From: CAZLNO01 sp964561005
Lineage (GTDB): Bacteria > Pseudomonadota > Alphaproteobacteria > Kiloniellales > Rhodovibrionaceae
Reading direction: 5' to 3'
Length of the DNA: 45,225 nucleotides
NCBI GenBank assembly: GCA_964561005.1
Contig: CAZLNO010000017.1
Coordinates: forward strand, 1 to 45,225
Numbering within the stretch: position 1 is the stretch's first letter; every line of letters begins with the position of its first letter. Of the stretch, positions 23,585 through 31,310 are shown piece after piece. Below the pieces are notes generated by a model. That model was not told the origin of the DNA. It saw only the letters and a list, made by a program, of their open reading frames with translations, and made no database searches. Position numbers and translations under genes: made by a program.

Positions 23585-24808
23585 ATGAGCGTTGCCGAGA
23601 GTGCCCTGAGGCCCGCCGCGCGCGAGGCCGGCCCGCCGGCGCCGGGGATGAACGCCCGCGTCGTGGCGGTGGCGCTGGCGCTGCTGGCGGCCGGCGGCTA
23701 TGCCGCGTTCGAGGCGGGCGGCGGGCGCATGGCCTGGCTGTTCGTCATCGGCGGCGGGCTGGGGATCGCGCTGTACCACGCCGCCTTCGGCTTCACCGGT
23801 AGCTGGCGGGCCTTCATCCGCGAGGGCCGCGGCGCCGGCCTGCGCGCGCAGATGGTGATGCTGGCGGTGGCGACGGCGATCTTCCTGCCGATCCTGCAGG
23901 CGGGCGAGATTTTCGGCCACGGCGTCGGTGGCGCGGTGGCGCCGGTCGGCCCCTCGGTCATGGTCGGCGCCTTCCTGTTCGGCGTGGGGATGCAGCTCGG
24001 CGGCGCCTGCGCCTCCGGTTCGCTGTTCACGGCGGGCGGGGGGAACACGCGCATCTGGATCACGCTGTTCTTCTTCATCATCGGCTCGTTTCTCGGCTCG
24101 CTGCACCTGCCGTGGTGGTACGGCGTGCCCCACCTGGGCAGCGTGTCCGTGCTGTCGGAGTTCGGGCTGGTGCCGGCCCTGCTGATGAACGGCGCGGTCT
24201 TCGCGGCGATCGCCTATGCGACCGTGGTGGTCGAGCGCCGGCGCAACGGCGGGCGTGTGCTGGGCACCTCGGATCGGCGTGGATTGCACTGGCGCCGCGT
24301 GCTGCACGGCCCCTGGCCGATGGTGGCCGGCGGCGTGGCGCTGGCGCTGCTGAACGGCGCGACGCTGATGGTCTCCGGCCACCCCTGGGGCGTCACCTCG
24401 GGCTACATGCTGTGGGGCGCGAAGCTGGCCGACCTGGCCGGCATCGACGTGACGAGCTTCACCTTCTGGAGCTGGGAGTTCAACCGCCGGGCGCTGGAGG
24501 GCAGCCTGTTCGCCCACGACACCTCGACGATGAACTTCGGCATCCTGCTGGGCGCCCTGCTGGCCGCCGGCCTGGCCGGGAAGTTTGCGCCCAGCCTGCG
24601 CATTCCGGGCAAGCTGATCCTCGCCTCGGTCGTCGGCGGGCTGATGATGGGCTACGGCGCGCGCCTGGCCTTCGGCTGCAACATCGGCGCCTTCTTCTCC
24701 GGCGTCGCCTCGGGCAGCCTGCACGGCTGGCTCTGGCTGCTCTGCGCGATTCCCGGCAATCTCCTGGGCGTCAAGCTGCGCCCGCTGTTCGGGATGGATC
24801 GAAGCTGA
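23585..24808 (+). CDS. YeeE/YedE family (thiosulfate/sulfur-compound) transporter
   Basis: The 407-residue membrane protein has about ten helices and the two Cys-bearing motifs of the YeeE/TsuA family: GVGMQLGGACASGSLFTAGG (about residues 134-153) and YGARLAFGCNIGAFFSGVAS near the C-terminus. In TsuA such Cys residues line the pathway for thiosulfate. A cytoplasmic loop (VVVERRRNGGRVLG) separates the halves. ATG 23585 follows GGAGG. It lies 161 bp after the oxidoreductase with a hairpin between them, so co-regulation is uncertain. The family is clear; the sulfur substrate is inferred. Confidence 0.88.
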   Translation: MSVAESALRPAAREAGPPAPGMNARVVAVALALLAAGGYAAFEAGGGRMAWLFVIGGGLGIALYHAAFGFTGSWRAFIREGRGAGLRAQMVMLAVATAIFLPILQAGEIFGHGVGGAVAPVGPSVMVGAFLFGVGMQLGGACASGSLFTAGGGNTRIWITLFFFIIGSFLGSLHLPWWYGVPHLGSVSVLSEFGLVPALLMNGAVFAAIAYATVVVERRRNGGRVLGTSDRRGLHWRRVLHGPWPMVAGGVALALLNGATLMVSGHPWGVTSGYMLWGAKLADLAGIDVTSFTFWSWEFNRRALEGSLFAHDTSTMNFGILLGALLAAGLAGKFAPSLRIPGKLILASVVGGLMMGYGARLAFGCNIGAFFSGVASGSLHGWLWLLCAIPGNLLGVKLRPLFGMDRS

Positions 24809-24850
24809 GGCACGGGACGCAAAGCAGGCTTCAGCGCCCCTGCCCACGGC

Positions 24851-24911
24851 GGCAGGCTGAAGCCTGCCCTACCCGCGACCGCAGCGGCGGCAGGGCACGC
24901 TTCAGCGTGCC
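24851..24911. repeat. two-palindrome (BIME-like) repeat, copy 1
   Basis: GGCAGGCTGAAGCCTGCC (24851-24868) and GGCACGCTTCAGCGTGCC (24894-24911) are two different perfect palindromes about 25 bp apart. The same pair recurs at 38911-38968 and 43108-43171. Here it fills the gap between two convergent genes. Confidence 0.88.
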
Positions 24912-24940
24912 GTTTCGAACCGCCCAGCCGATGTTCGCCG

Positions 24941-26326
24941 TTACCGCCCCGCCGCCGCGACCTTGCCGCGGCTGCCCAGCGCGAAGGCGGCGCAGCCGAT
25001 CGCCGGGACCGCGAGCCCGATCAGCAGCAGCTTGCTGTACTTGTGCTCCAGCCCGGTCAGCGCCGTCAGCAGGCCCAGGTGCCCCCCGGCCTCCAGGAAG
25101 TACAGCGCCGCCCCGGCCATCGCCGCGGCGAAGGCGGCCAGATAGCTCCACAGCGCCACCTCGCGCCGGCCCCAGATGCTGAACAGGATGACCGGCGCCA
25201 GATACATCGCGGCGGTGCCGCTCACCGCCGTGGCGCTGTAGAGGTCCTGGCTGCCGGCGAACAGGAACAGCAGGCCGCCGGCCATGAAGGCCGCCATCGC
25301 GATCCGCCCGTTGCGCACCGTGGCGCGGCCCAGCTTCATGTCGACCACCGCCAGCTTGGCCGCGCTGGACAGCGTGGAATCCAGCGTCGACACCGCCGAG
25401 ATCACCAGCGCCAGGTTGAACAGCAGCAGCGTCGCCGGGTCGAGGAGCCGCGCCAGGGTGTCCATCAGGGCCTCGCCCTCGCCCCGCGCCAGCCCGGCGG
25501 CCACGCCGATCACGCCGAAGGCCAGGATGCACAGGCCGCTCAGCCAGGCGGCGTGCAGGAAGCTCTTGCGCGTGGTCGCGCGGTCGGCGATGAAGCCCCG
25601 GTCCATCATCACCGGGTCGTGCATCGGATAGCTCCAGACCTGCAGCGCCGCCACCGCGAGCAGCACCCAGCCGGGGCCGTCGGCCTCCGGACTGCTGCCC
25701 AGGATGGCGCCCGGCGCGAAGCCGACGCTCAGCCCGAACTGCAGCAGCAGCGCCGCGAGCACCGCCAGCAGCAGCGACATCTGCAACACGTCGGTCCGCA
25801 GCGACGCGCGCAGCCCGCCCAGCATGGAATAGGCCAGCGTGAGCACCGCGATCACCGCGATGGAGCCGGTGTATTCCAGCGTCCCGGCGGCGCCGAAGAT
25901 GATGCCCACGACCAGCAGGTTGGCGAACACCTCGCTGAGCAGCCGCACCGCCACCAGGACGTTGTAGCAGCCCGTCCCGACGCGGCCGAAGCGGGCCGTC
26001 AGAAACTCCTGGATGCTGCCCCGGCCGTGGCGAAAGCGCAGGGAGTCGACGATCGCCGCGCCGGTGAGGAAGGAGAGATAATAGGCCGTGTAGGCCAGCG
26101 CCCCGGCGATGCCGTAGTAGTAGCCCAGGATCGCCGCGTTCATCAGCGAGCGCGCGAAGATCCAGGTCGTCACCTGCGACAGCACCAGGGTGAGCAACCC
26201 CGGCGCCACGCCGCCCGGCGCCAGCCCCCTGAAGAACCCGTCCACGGTCCGCACGCGGGGCGACAGCAGGAAGCTGCCGATCACCACCACGGCCAGCGCC
26301 GTCGGCAGAACCCAGGTCATCGCCAT
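24941..26326 (-). CDS. sodium/solute symporter (SSS) family protein
   Basis: The 461-residue membrane protein has about 12-13 helices of the LeuT-type SSS fold. Features include SQVTTWIFARSLMNAAILGY in helix 1 and 2 positions, AYSMLGGLRASLRTDVLQMS (a GGxxA...D family motif), SYPMHDPVMMDRGFIADRAT and LVISAVSTLDSTLSSAAKLA, the Ser/Thr-rich Na+-site region. ATG 26326 follows GGAG at 7 nt and overlaps the upstream phosphoesterase gene by 10 bp. An inner ATG at 26320 would give the common ATGA overlap. It is the third gene of a tightly coupled set. It probably imports an organic solute with Na+; which solute is unknown. Confidence 0.87.
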   Translation of the reverse strand: MAMTWVLPTALAVVVIGSFLLSPRVRTVDGFFRGLAPGGVAPGLLTLVLSQVTTWIFARSLMNAAILGYYYGIAGALAYTAYYLSFLTGAAIVDSLRFRHGRGSIQEFLTARFGRVGTGCYNVLVAVRLLSEVFANLLVVGIIFGAAGTLEYTGSIAVIAVLTLAYSMLGGLRASLRTDVLQMSLLLAVLAALLLQFGLSVGFAPGAILGSSPEADGPGWVLLAVAALQVWSYPMHDPVMMDRGFIADRATTRKSFLHAAWLSGLCILAFGVIGVAAGLARGEGEALMDTLARLLDPATLLLFNLALVISAVSTLDSTLSSAAKLAVVDMKLGRATVRNGRIAMAAFMAGGLLFLFAGSQDLYSATAVSGTAAMYLAPVILFSIWGRREVALWSYLAAFAAAMAGAALYFLEAGGHLGLLTALTGLEHKYSKLLLIGLAVPAIGCAAFALGSRGKVAAAGR

Positions 26327-27246
26327 CCGCAATCTCCTTCAGGGCTCGGCAGGGTGGTCTCCGCGTCGTCGTCGGTCCACACCAGCGTCCTGGTTGCCGG
26401 CAGAGGCACCCCGGTCTCGGCGCGATCCTCCGGCGGCAGCACCTCGGTGCCGGGCCAAAGCCCGGTCTCCAGCGCCGTGGCATAGGCTTCCGGCATACCC
26501 GCTGCCCGCATCCGCGCGGCCGCGGTCGCGTGGTCGTAGTCCAGCGCGTGCAGCCTCACGGCCAGCTCGCCGCCCGCGCGCGGCGCCAGGATCGCATACC
26601 AGCCGCGCGGCGTGCCGTCGTTCGCGGGCAGGCCGACGCTGCCGGCGTTCAGCCAGAGGTGGTCGTCGACCACCTCGGCGAAGGGGATGCCCGCGTGCCC
26701 GGCAATGATGCCGTCCGCCATCGCCGCCGCCAGCTCCGCCGCCTTCTCCCGGCGCGGCGTGGCGGGGAAGATCCAGCGGTTGATTCGCGACGGCGCGCCG
26801 TGCACGGCCAGCAATCCGCGCCCCGCCAGCTCGAAGCGCAGGGCGCGCGGCAGGCCGCCCATCCAGGCCCGCGCCGCCGCGCTCAGGCTTTGTCGGGCAT
26901 GGCGATACCAGGCCTCGGCCAGGGCGTCGCAGGCGCTGCCCGCCGCGAAGTTGCAGCCGCAGCCGGCGGCGTCGGCGGCCAGCGACTCCTCGCAGTTGCC
27001 GAGCACCACATGCACCCCGCTCGACCGCAACAGGTCGACCGTGGCCGCCGGGTCGGCGCAGTAGGCCGCGACGTCGCCGGTGCAGATGGTGCGGGCGGGC
27101 GGAATGCCGTGGGCGCGCCCGGCGGCCAGCACGGCCTCTGTGGCCTGCAGATTGCCGACCGGCCCGCCGAACACCAGCACCGGGCCGTCCAGCGCCCCCA
27201 GGTCGGCCACGGCCGTGCCGACGCCCGCCTGCGCCTCGCCCGCCAT
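26317..27246 (-). CDS. atypical calcineurin-like metallophosphoesterase
   Basis: The 309-residue protein follows the metallophosphoesterase plan: a GD motif (ICTGDVAAYCADP), a GN motif (VVLGNCEESL), a His (LLAVHGAPSRINRWIF), a GH motif (GIIAGHAGIPF) and NAGSVGLPANDGTPRGWYAI. The first motif, normally D-x-H-GN, reads LVFGGPVGNLQAT, so both the Asp and His metal ligands are missing. A Cys-rich insert (DAAGCGCNFAAGSACD) is present at about residues 98-113. These changes may mark a subfamily with altered metal use or loss of activity. ATG 27246 overlaps the radical SAM stop by one base (TGATG). Confidence 0.82.
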   Translation of the reverse strand: MAGEAQAGVGTAVADLGALDGPVLVFGGPVGNLQATEAVLAAGRAHGIPPARTICTGDVAAYCADPAATVDLLRSSGVHVVLGNCEESLAADAAGCGCNFAAGSACDALAEAWYRHARQSLSAAARAWMGGLPRALRFELAGRGLLAVHGAPSRINRWIFPATPRREKAAELAAAMADGIIAGHAGIPFAEVVDDHLWLNAGSVGLPANDGTPRGWYAILAPRAGGELAVRLHALDYDHATAAARMRAAGMPEAYATALETGLWPGTEVLPPEDRAETGVPLPATRTLVWTDDDAETTLPSPEGDCGWR

Positions 27247-28190
27247 CAGGCGCTGCAGCTCCCGCCGCCCAGGACGCAGAACTTGGCGCAGTGGGGATGG
27301 TTCAGCTTCACCGTCCGCGACGCCTCGGCCAGGGTCTCGCCCAGCTCGAACGCCTTGTCGTAGGGCAGCAGCGTGCAGGCCACCACGGTCGGCCGGGCGG
27401 CGCCCTTGCGCTTCACCACCATGCGCGAGTCGGCGCACATCACGTCGTCCGGCGACTTGCCCAGCTTGCCCCAGCAGGACTCGGTGATCTCCGACACCGC
27501 CGCCTCGGGGTCCATCTCGGGAAACAGCATCAGGCGCCGGGGATCGTCGGCGTCCAGGTCGACGCCCAGCTCCGCGAACAGCCGGCGATAGCCGGCGCGC
27601 AGCGCCGCCTCGTCCTCGCCCCAGCGGGTGCGGCCGGCGATGTCCAGGTTGAAGCCGTTATCCGCCAGCCACTTCAGGCCGTCGATCGTCTTGCCCCAGG
27701 TATTGGCGCCGCGCTCCTCCTCGTGCAGCGCCTGGCTGTAGTGGTCGATGGAGATGCGCAGTTTCAGCCGGTCGCCGTGACGCGCGCGCAGGCGCAGCAG
27801 GTCGTCGGCGCGCTTCATCATCGGCCGCATGGCGTTGGTCAGCACCAGCGCGCGGTAGCCGCGATCCAGCGCGTCTTCCAGCATCGCCATGAACCCGGGG
27901 TTCATGAAGGGCTCGCCGCCGGTGAAGCCGACCTCCTCGGCGCCCGGCATGCCGTCCAGCTCGTCCAGGAAGGCCGCCACCTCCGCGGCCGAGATGTAGA
28001 CCAGGCGGTCGTTGCGCGGGCTGGATTCGATGTAGCAGTTCACGCAGGCCAGGTTGCACAGCGTGCCGGTGTTGATCCACAGCGTGCGCAGGCGGCGCAG
28101 GTCCACCCTTGCCCGCCGCTCGCCCGACGCGGTCACGTCCGGGTCCTGGAACTTGCCGGGGCGCTCCCGGTCCTGGGCGATCACCGTCAT
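27246..28190 (-). CDS. radical SAM protein with C-terminal Cys cluster
   Basis: The 314-residue protein has the radical SAM cluster motif C45-x3-C49-x2-C52 (TGTLCNLACVNCYIESSP), the GGEPF motif (EEVGFTGGEPFMNP) and ISIDHYSQALHEEERG. It has further Cys late in the chain (ESCWGKLGKS, DVMCADSRM, VVACTLLPY, HCAKFCVLGGGSC), which suggests an auxiliary iron-sulfur site like a SPASM-type region. ATG 28190 follows AAGGAG. It is the first gene of an operon with a phosphoesterase and a Na+/solute symporter, all with overlapping ends. The reaction is unknown; peptide or small-molecule modification are both possible. Confidence 0.88.
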   Translation of the reverse strand: MTVIAQDRERPGKFQDPDVTASGERRARVDLRRLRTLWINTGTLCNLACVNCYIESSPRNDRLVYISAAEVAAFLDELDGMPGAEEVGFTGGEPFMNPGFMAMLEDALDRGYRALVLTNAMRPMMKRADDLLRLRARHGDRLKLRISIDHYSQALHEEERGANTWGKTIDGLKWLADNGFNLDIAGRTRWGEDEAALRAGYRRLFAELGVDLDADDPRRLMLFPEMDPEAAVSEITESCWGKLGKSPDDVMCADSRMVVKRKGAARPTVVACTLLPYDKAFELGETLAEASRTVKLNHPHCAKFCVLGGGSCSA

Positions 28191-28449
28191 GAACACTCCT
28201 TGGTCGTTCGCTGTCTTCGTCGAGGACGCACGCCGCGCCGTCCTATACCGCACTGCCACATGAGGGCGCGAGGCCGTGCGTGCCACAGGCCGGCGCCAAA
28301 GCGCACATCAAAACGCCGTGACGCCGGCGGTCGGGATTTCATGTCGTGGAACTTTTCAAACCGTAAATCCAGGCAGGAAAACTGGACAGAGCGCCCCGGC
28401 CGGCACACATGCAGGGCAGTCGCCGATGCCCACCACATCGAAGGAAGTC
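28191..28449. other. divergent promoter region, no gene seen
   Basis: This 259-bp gap separates the minus-strand radical SAM operon from the plus-strand thioredoxin-NHL gene. It is slightly less GC-rich around 28340-28390 (TTTTCAAACCGTAAATCC) and should hold both promoters. No hexamer pair is convincing and no palindrome stands out. Confidence 0.4.
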
Positions 28450-29940
28450 ATGCACGAGCGCGAAGCCGACAGCGTTTTCGAGACCCCGCGCGTCAACGCC
28501 CCGGAAATCGACCGCCCCGGCCTGGAATGGTTCAACGTCCCCCGGCCGCTGTCGCTGAAGGACCTGCGCGGCAAGCTGGTCATCCTGGACTTCTGGACCT
28601 TCTGCTGCGTGAATTGCCTGCACGTCCTGCCGGCGCTGAAGACGGTGGAGGCGGCCTATCCCGAGGAGGTCGCGGTGATCGGCGTGCACTCGCCGAAGTT
28701 CGCCGCCGAGCAGCGGCCGGAGAACCTGCGGGCGGCGCTGGCGCGTTACGGCGTGGCGCACCCGGTGGTAAACGACGTCAGCTTCACGCTGTGGCGCGAG
28801 TACGCGGTGCGCGCCTGGCCGACGCTGGTCTTCATCGGGCCGGAGGGCCACGTCATGGGCCAGATGGCCGGCGAGCCGGACCCGGAGCGCCTGCTCACCG
28901 CCGTCTCGGAGCTGGTGGAGCGCTGGGACACCCAGGGCGTCCTGCACCCCTCGCCGCTCGACGTCACGCCACCGCCGGCGCCGGCCGGGCGCTTCGCCTT
29001 TCCGGGCAAGATCAAGCCGGTGCCGGGGGAGCCCCGACGCTGGGCGCTGGCGGATGCGGGGCATCATCAAATCGCGCTGCTGGCCGACGACGGCAGCGAG
29101 ATCGCGCGCTATGGCGCGGGCGTCAAGGACTTTGCCGACGGGCCGGCCGCGCGCGCCCGCTTCAACGCGCCGCAAGGGCTGGTGGCCGGAGCGGACACCA
29201 TTTTCGTCGCCGATACCGGCAACCACGCGATCCGGCGCATCGATCTGGCCGACGGCCGGGTGACGACGCTGGCCGGCACCGGCGAGCGCGGCATGGTGGT
29301 GGACGAGGCCGAGCCCTCGCTGGCCGCCGCCCTGGCCTCGCCCTGGGATCTGGAGCTCGACGGCGGGCTGCTCTATGTGGCGAACGCCGGCACGCACCAG
29401 CTCCTGGTCCTGGACGTCGCCGCGCGCGAGCTGGCGCCGCTGGCCGGCAACGGCGGCGAGGACATCGTCGACGGCCCGGCGCGCGACGCCCAGCTCGCCC
29501 AGCCCAGCGGCCTGGCGCTGGATGCCGCGGCGAACGTGCTGTACTTCGCCGACAGCGAATCCTCGGCGGTGCGCGCGCTCGACCTCTCCGACCGCTCGGT
29601 GCGCACATTGGTGGGGGAAGGCCTGTTCGAGTTCGGCGGCGAGAACGGCCCCTTCGCGCTCGCCCGCTTGCAGCACCCGCTGGGCGTGGCGGTCTGCGAC
29701 GGCGAGGTGCTGGTGGCCGACAGCTACAACCAGAAAGCGCGCGTGCTCGATCTGGCCGCGCGGCGCGTGCGCGACCTGGACGACGGCTTCACCTGCCGGG
29801 ACGACACCTGCGTCCCGCCGGCCGAGCCGGCCGGCATCTGGGCCGACGGGCCGCAGCGCGTGCTGCTGGCCGATACCAACAACCACCGCGTGCTGGCCTA
29901 CGACCTGACGGCGCGCAGCTACCGCACCTGGGCGGGGTGA
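28450..29940 (+). CDS. thioredoxin-domain and NHL-repeat protein (NHLRC2-like)
   Basis: The 496-residue protein has an N-terminal thioredoxin-like domain (LVILDFWTFCCVNCLHVLPA; the CxxC is Cys53-Val-Asn-Cys56, preceded by one more Cys). NHL beta-propeller repeats follow from about residue 190: ARFNAPQGLVAGADTIFVAD, GNHAIRRIDLADGRVTTLAG, LAQPSGLALDAA, LQHPLGVAVCDGEVLVADSY and NNHRVLAYDL. This matches the NHLRC2 architecture. There is no signal peptide, so it should be cytosolic. ATG 28450 with AAGGA at good spacing is preferred over an in-frame ATG at 28426. Function of the bacterial members is not established. The gene stands alone, divergent from the radical SAM operon. Confidence 0.88.
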   Translation: MHEREADSVFETPRVNAPEIDRPGLEWFNVPRPLSLKDLRGKLVILDFWTFCCVNCLHVLPALKTVEAAYPEEVAVIGVHSPKFAAEQRPENLRAALARYGVAHPVVNDVSFTLWREYAVRAWPTLVFIGPEGHVMGQMAGEPDPERLLTAVSELVERWDTQGVLHPSPLDVTPPPAPAGRFAFPGKIKPVPGEPRRWALADAGHHQIALLADDGSEIARYGAGVKDFADGPAARARFNAPQGLVAGADTIFVADTGNHAIRRIDLADGRVTTLAGTGERGMVVDEAEPSLAAALASPWDLELDGGLLYVANAGTHQLLVLDVAARELAPLAGNGGEDIVDGPARDAQLAQPSGLALDAAANVLYFADSESSAVRALDLSDRSVRTLVGEGLFEFGGENGPFALARLQHPLGVAVCDGEVLVADSYNQKARVLDLAARRVRDLDDGFTCRDDTCVPPAEPAGIWADGPQRVLLADTNNHRVLAYDLTARSYRTWAG

Positions 29941-29985
29941 GACATGGAACGCCGCGCCGATCGAACCGCCACGGAGGCGGTCGGA

Positions 29986-30060
29986 GGCTGGACGCCTTCG
30001 GCGTCGACCTCGTGTCGCCCCGACCGGAACGTTTCCATGACGCGAAGCATCAAAACGTTC
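29986..30060 (+). repeat. dispersed repeat unit (GACGCCTTCGGCGTC and GAACGTTTC hairpins)
   Basis: 29986-30020 repeats the left-flank element at 20930-20963 with two differences. It is followed by GAACGTTTC (30027-30035) and AAAACGTTC (30052-30060), the same hairpin family with a changed loop. It occupies most of the 219-bp gap between two convergent genes. Confidence 0.75.
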
Positions 30061-30159
30061 GGGCCGCGGTCGGGCCCGCGCCCCGCGATGGGTGCCAAGA
30101 TCCCGGTGAGTTGATCTGGGCGCCGGCGTGGCGCGTGGCGCACCCTGCCGATCATCCCC

Positions 30160-31128
30160 TCACGGCGTCCCCTTCACCACCAGGGAGCGCACGGCGTAGT
30201 CGCCGCCGGTGTTGACCATCACGAGGCCGCGGAACGGATCGGCGAAGCCGCGGTCCGTCGCCTCGATCAGCGTCTGGCCGTCGAGGTCGATCTGCATGCG
30301 GCCGTCGCGGTCGCGGGTCCAGAGGATGGCGTGGCTGGCGCCGTCCTCGACCGCCACCTCGCCCTTATGGAATTCCACCGTCGACTCGGTCCCCCGCGGC
30401 GAGCGCTTGACCAGTTCGAAGGCGGCGTCTTTGCCGCGCGGCTCGGGATGATAGATCAGGCGATAGCCGGCCTCGCCCGCCTCGCCCTGGTAGGGCCCGA
30501 TCGCGAAGCCGCCGCCGGTGCCGCTGACGGCGCGGACGCTGAATTCCACGCGCAGGGCGAAGGCGTTGGTGATGTCGAGCGGCGCCGTCGCGCGGCCTTG
30601 GGCGGGTTCCTCCCGCGACGCCTGCCGCCCCTGCTGCTGCTGCTGCTGCGATTCGGCCTGCTCGCCTTCCGGGCGCACCGCCTCTTCCAGCATCCGGCCC
30701 AGCAGGTCGCGCATCCGCTCGCCGCGCTCCCGGGGCTGCTCGGCCTCTTGCTGCGGCTGCTCCTGGGCGGCGGCCTGAGGCTCCTGTCGCGGCACCAGGG
30801 TGCGCAGGCCGAGGGTGCGGTCCACCGTGAAGGTCCCCGTCATCACGCGCCAGGGCCGCGGCAGGCCGTCCGCCGCCCGCGTGAAGTCCACGGCGTAGAT
30901 GTCCTTCGTCCACGGCCAGTCATACTCGTCGAGCACGGCCCGCATGTCGCGGATCAGCCACGGGTCGGCCGAGCGCTCCTGTTCCGCCCGGTCCAGCAGT
31001 TCGCGGATGTCCTCGATCAGGCGCTGAAGCTGCTGCTCGCCGCCCGCGCCCGGCTCCTGCGCGAAGGCCGGCCCGGGCCCCGCAAGCAGCATCACGGCCG
31101 TCATGGTTCCCAGCATCCAGTGTCGCAT
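30160..31128 (-). CDS. hypothetical secreted protein with Gln/Glu-rich linker
   Basis: Start ATG 31128 gives MRHWMLGTMTAVMLLAGPGP with a cleavage-like AFAQEP, so it is probably exported. A helical acidic segment (residues about 28-60) leads to DWPWTKDIYAVDFTRAADGL. A low-complexity linker rich in Gln and Glu follows, with a run QQQQQQ. The C-terminal 130 residues (RVEFSVRAVSGTGGGFAIGP, GYRLIYHPEP, GRMQIDLDGQTLIEATDRGF) look like a concanavalin-type beta-sandwich as in DUF1080-like domains. No catalytic residues can be assigned. It is divergent from the V-ATPase operon, with a palindrome in the shared upstream region. Confidence 0.72.
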   Translation of the reverse strand: MRHWMLGTMTAVMLLAGPGPAFAQEPGAGGEQQLQRLIEDIRELLDRAEQERSADPWLIRDMRAVLDEYDWPWTKDIYAVDFTRAADGLPRPWRVMTGTFTVDRTLGLRTLVPRQEPQAAAQEQPQQEAEQPRERGERMRDLLGRMLEEAVRPEGEQAESQQQQQQGRQASREEPAQGRATAPLDITNAFALRVEFSVRAVSGTGGGFAIGPYQGEAGEAGYRLIYHPEPRGKDAAFELVKRSPRGTESTVEFHKGEVAVEDGASHAILWTRDRDGRMQIDLDGQTLIEATDRGFADPFRGLVMVNTGGDYAVRSLVVKGTP

Positions 31129-31167
31129 GCCCGACCCTTTCCAAGTTTGCCGGCGTTGATGAATCGA

Positions 31168-31187
31168 CTGGCATGGTATCATGCCAG
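31168..31187. promoter_or_regulatory. 8-4-8 palindrome in the divergent promoter region
   Basis: CTGGCATG-GTAT-CATGCCAG is a perfect inverted repeat midway between the divergent secreted-protein gene (starts 31128) and the V-ATPase operon (starts 31311). The dyad size and place suit a transcription-factor operator. No regulator is identified. Confidence 0.45.
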
Positions 31188-31310
31188 GCATCGGCACCGG
31201 GACGAGCGAGCGCGCGGCGCGCCCTGGAAGGTCCCGCGATGATTTCGCCCGGCCGCGTTTTGTCCTAGGCTGGCGCGGCTCTGCAGTGTTCAGGAGGCGT
31301 GGACCGCTCG

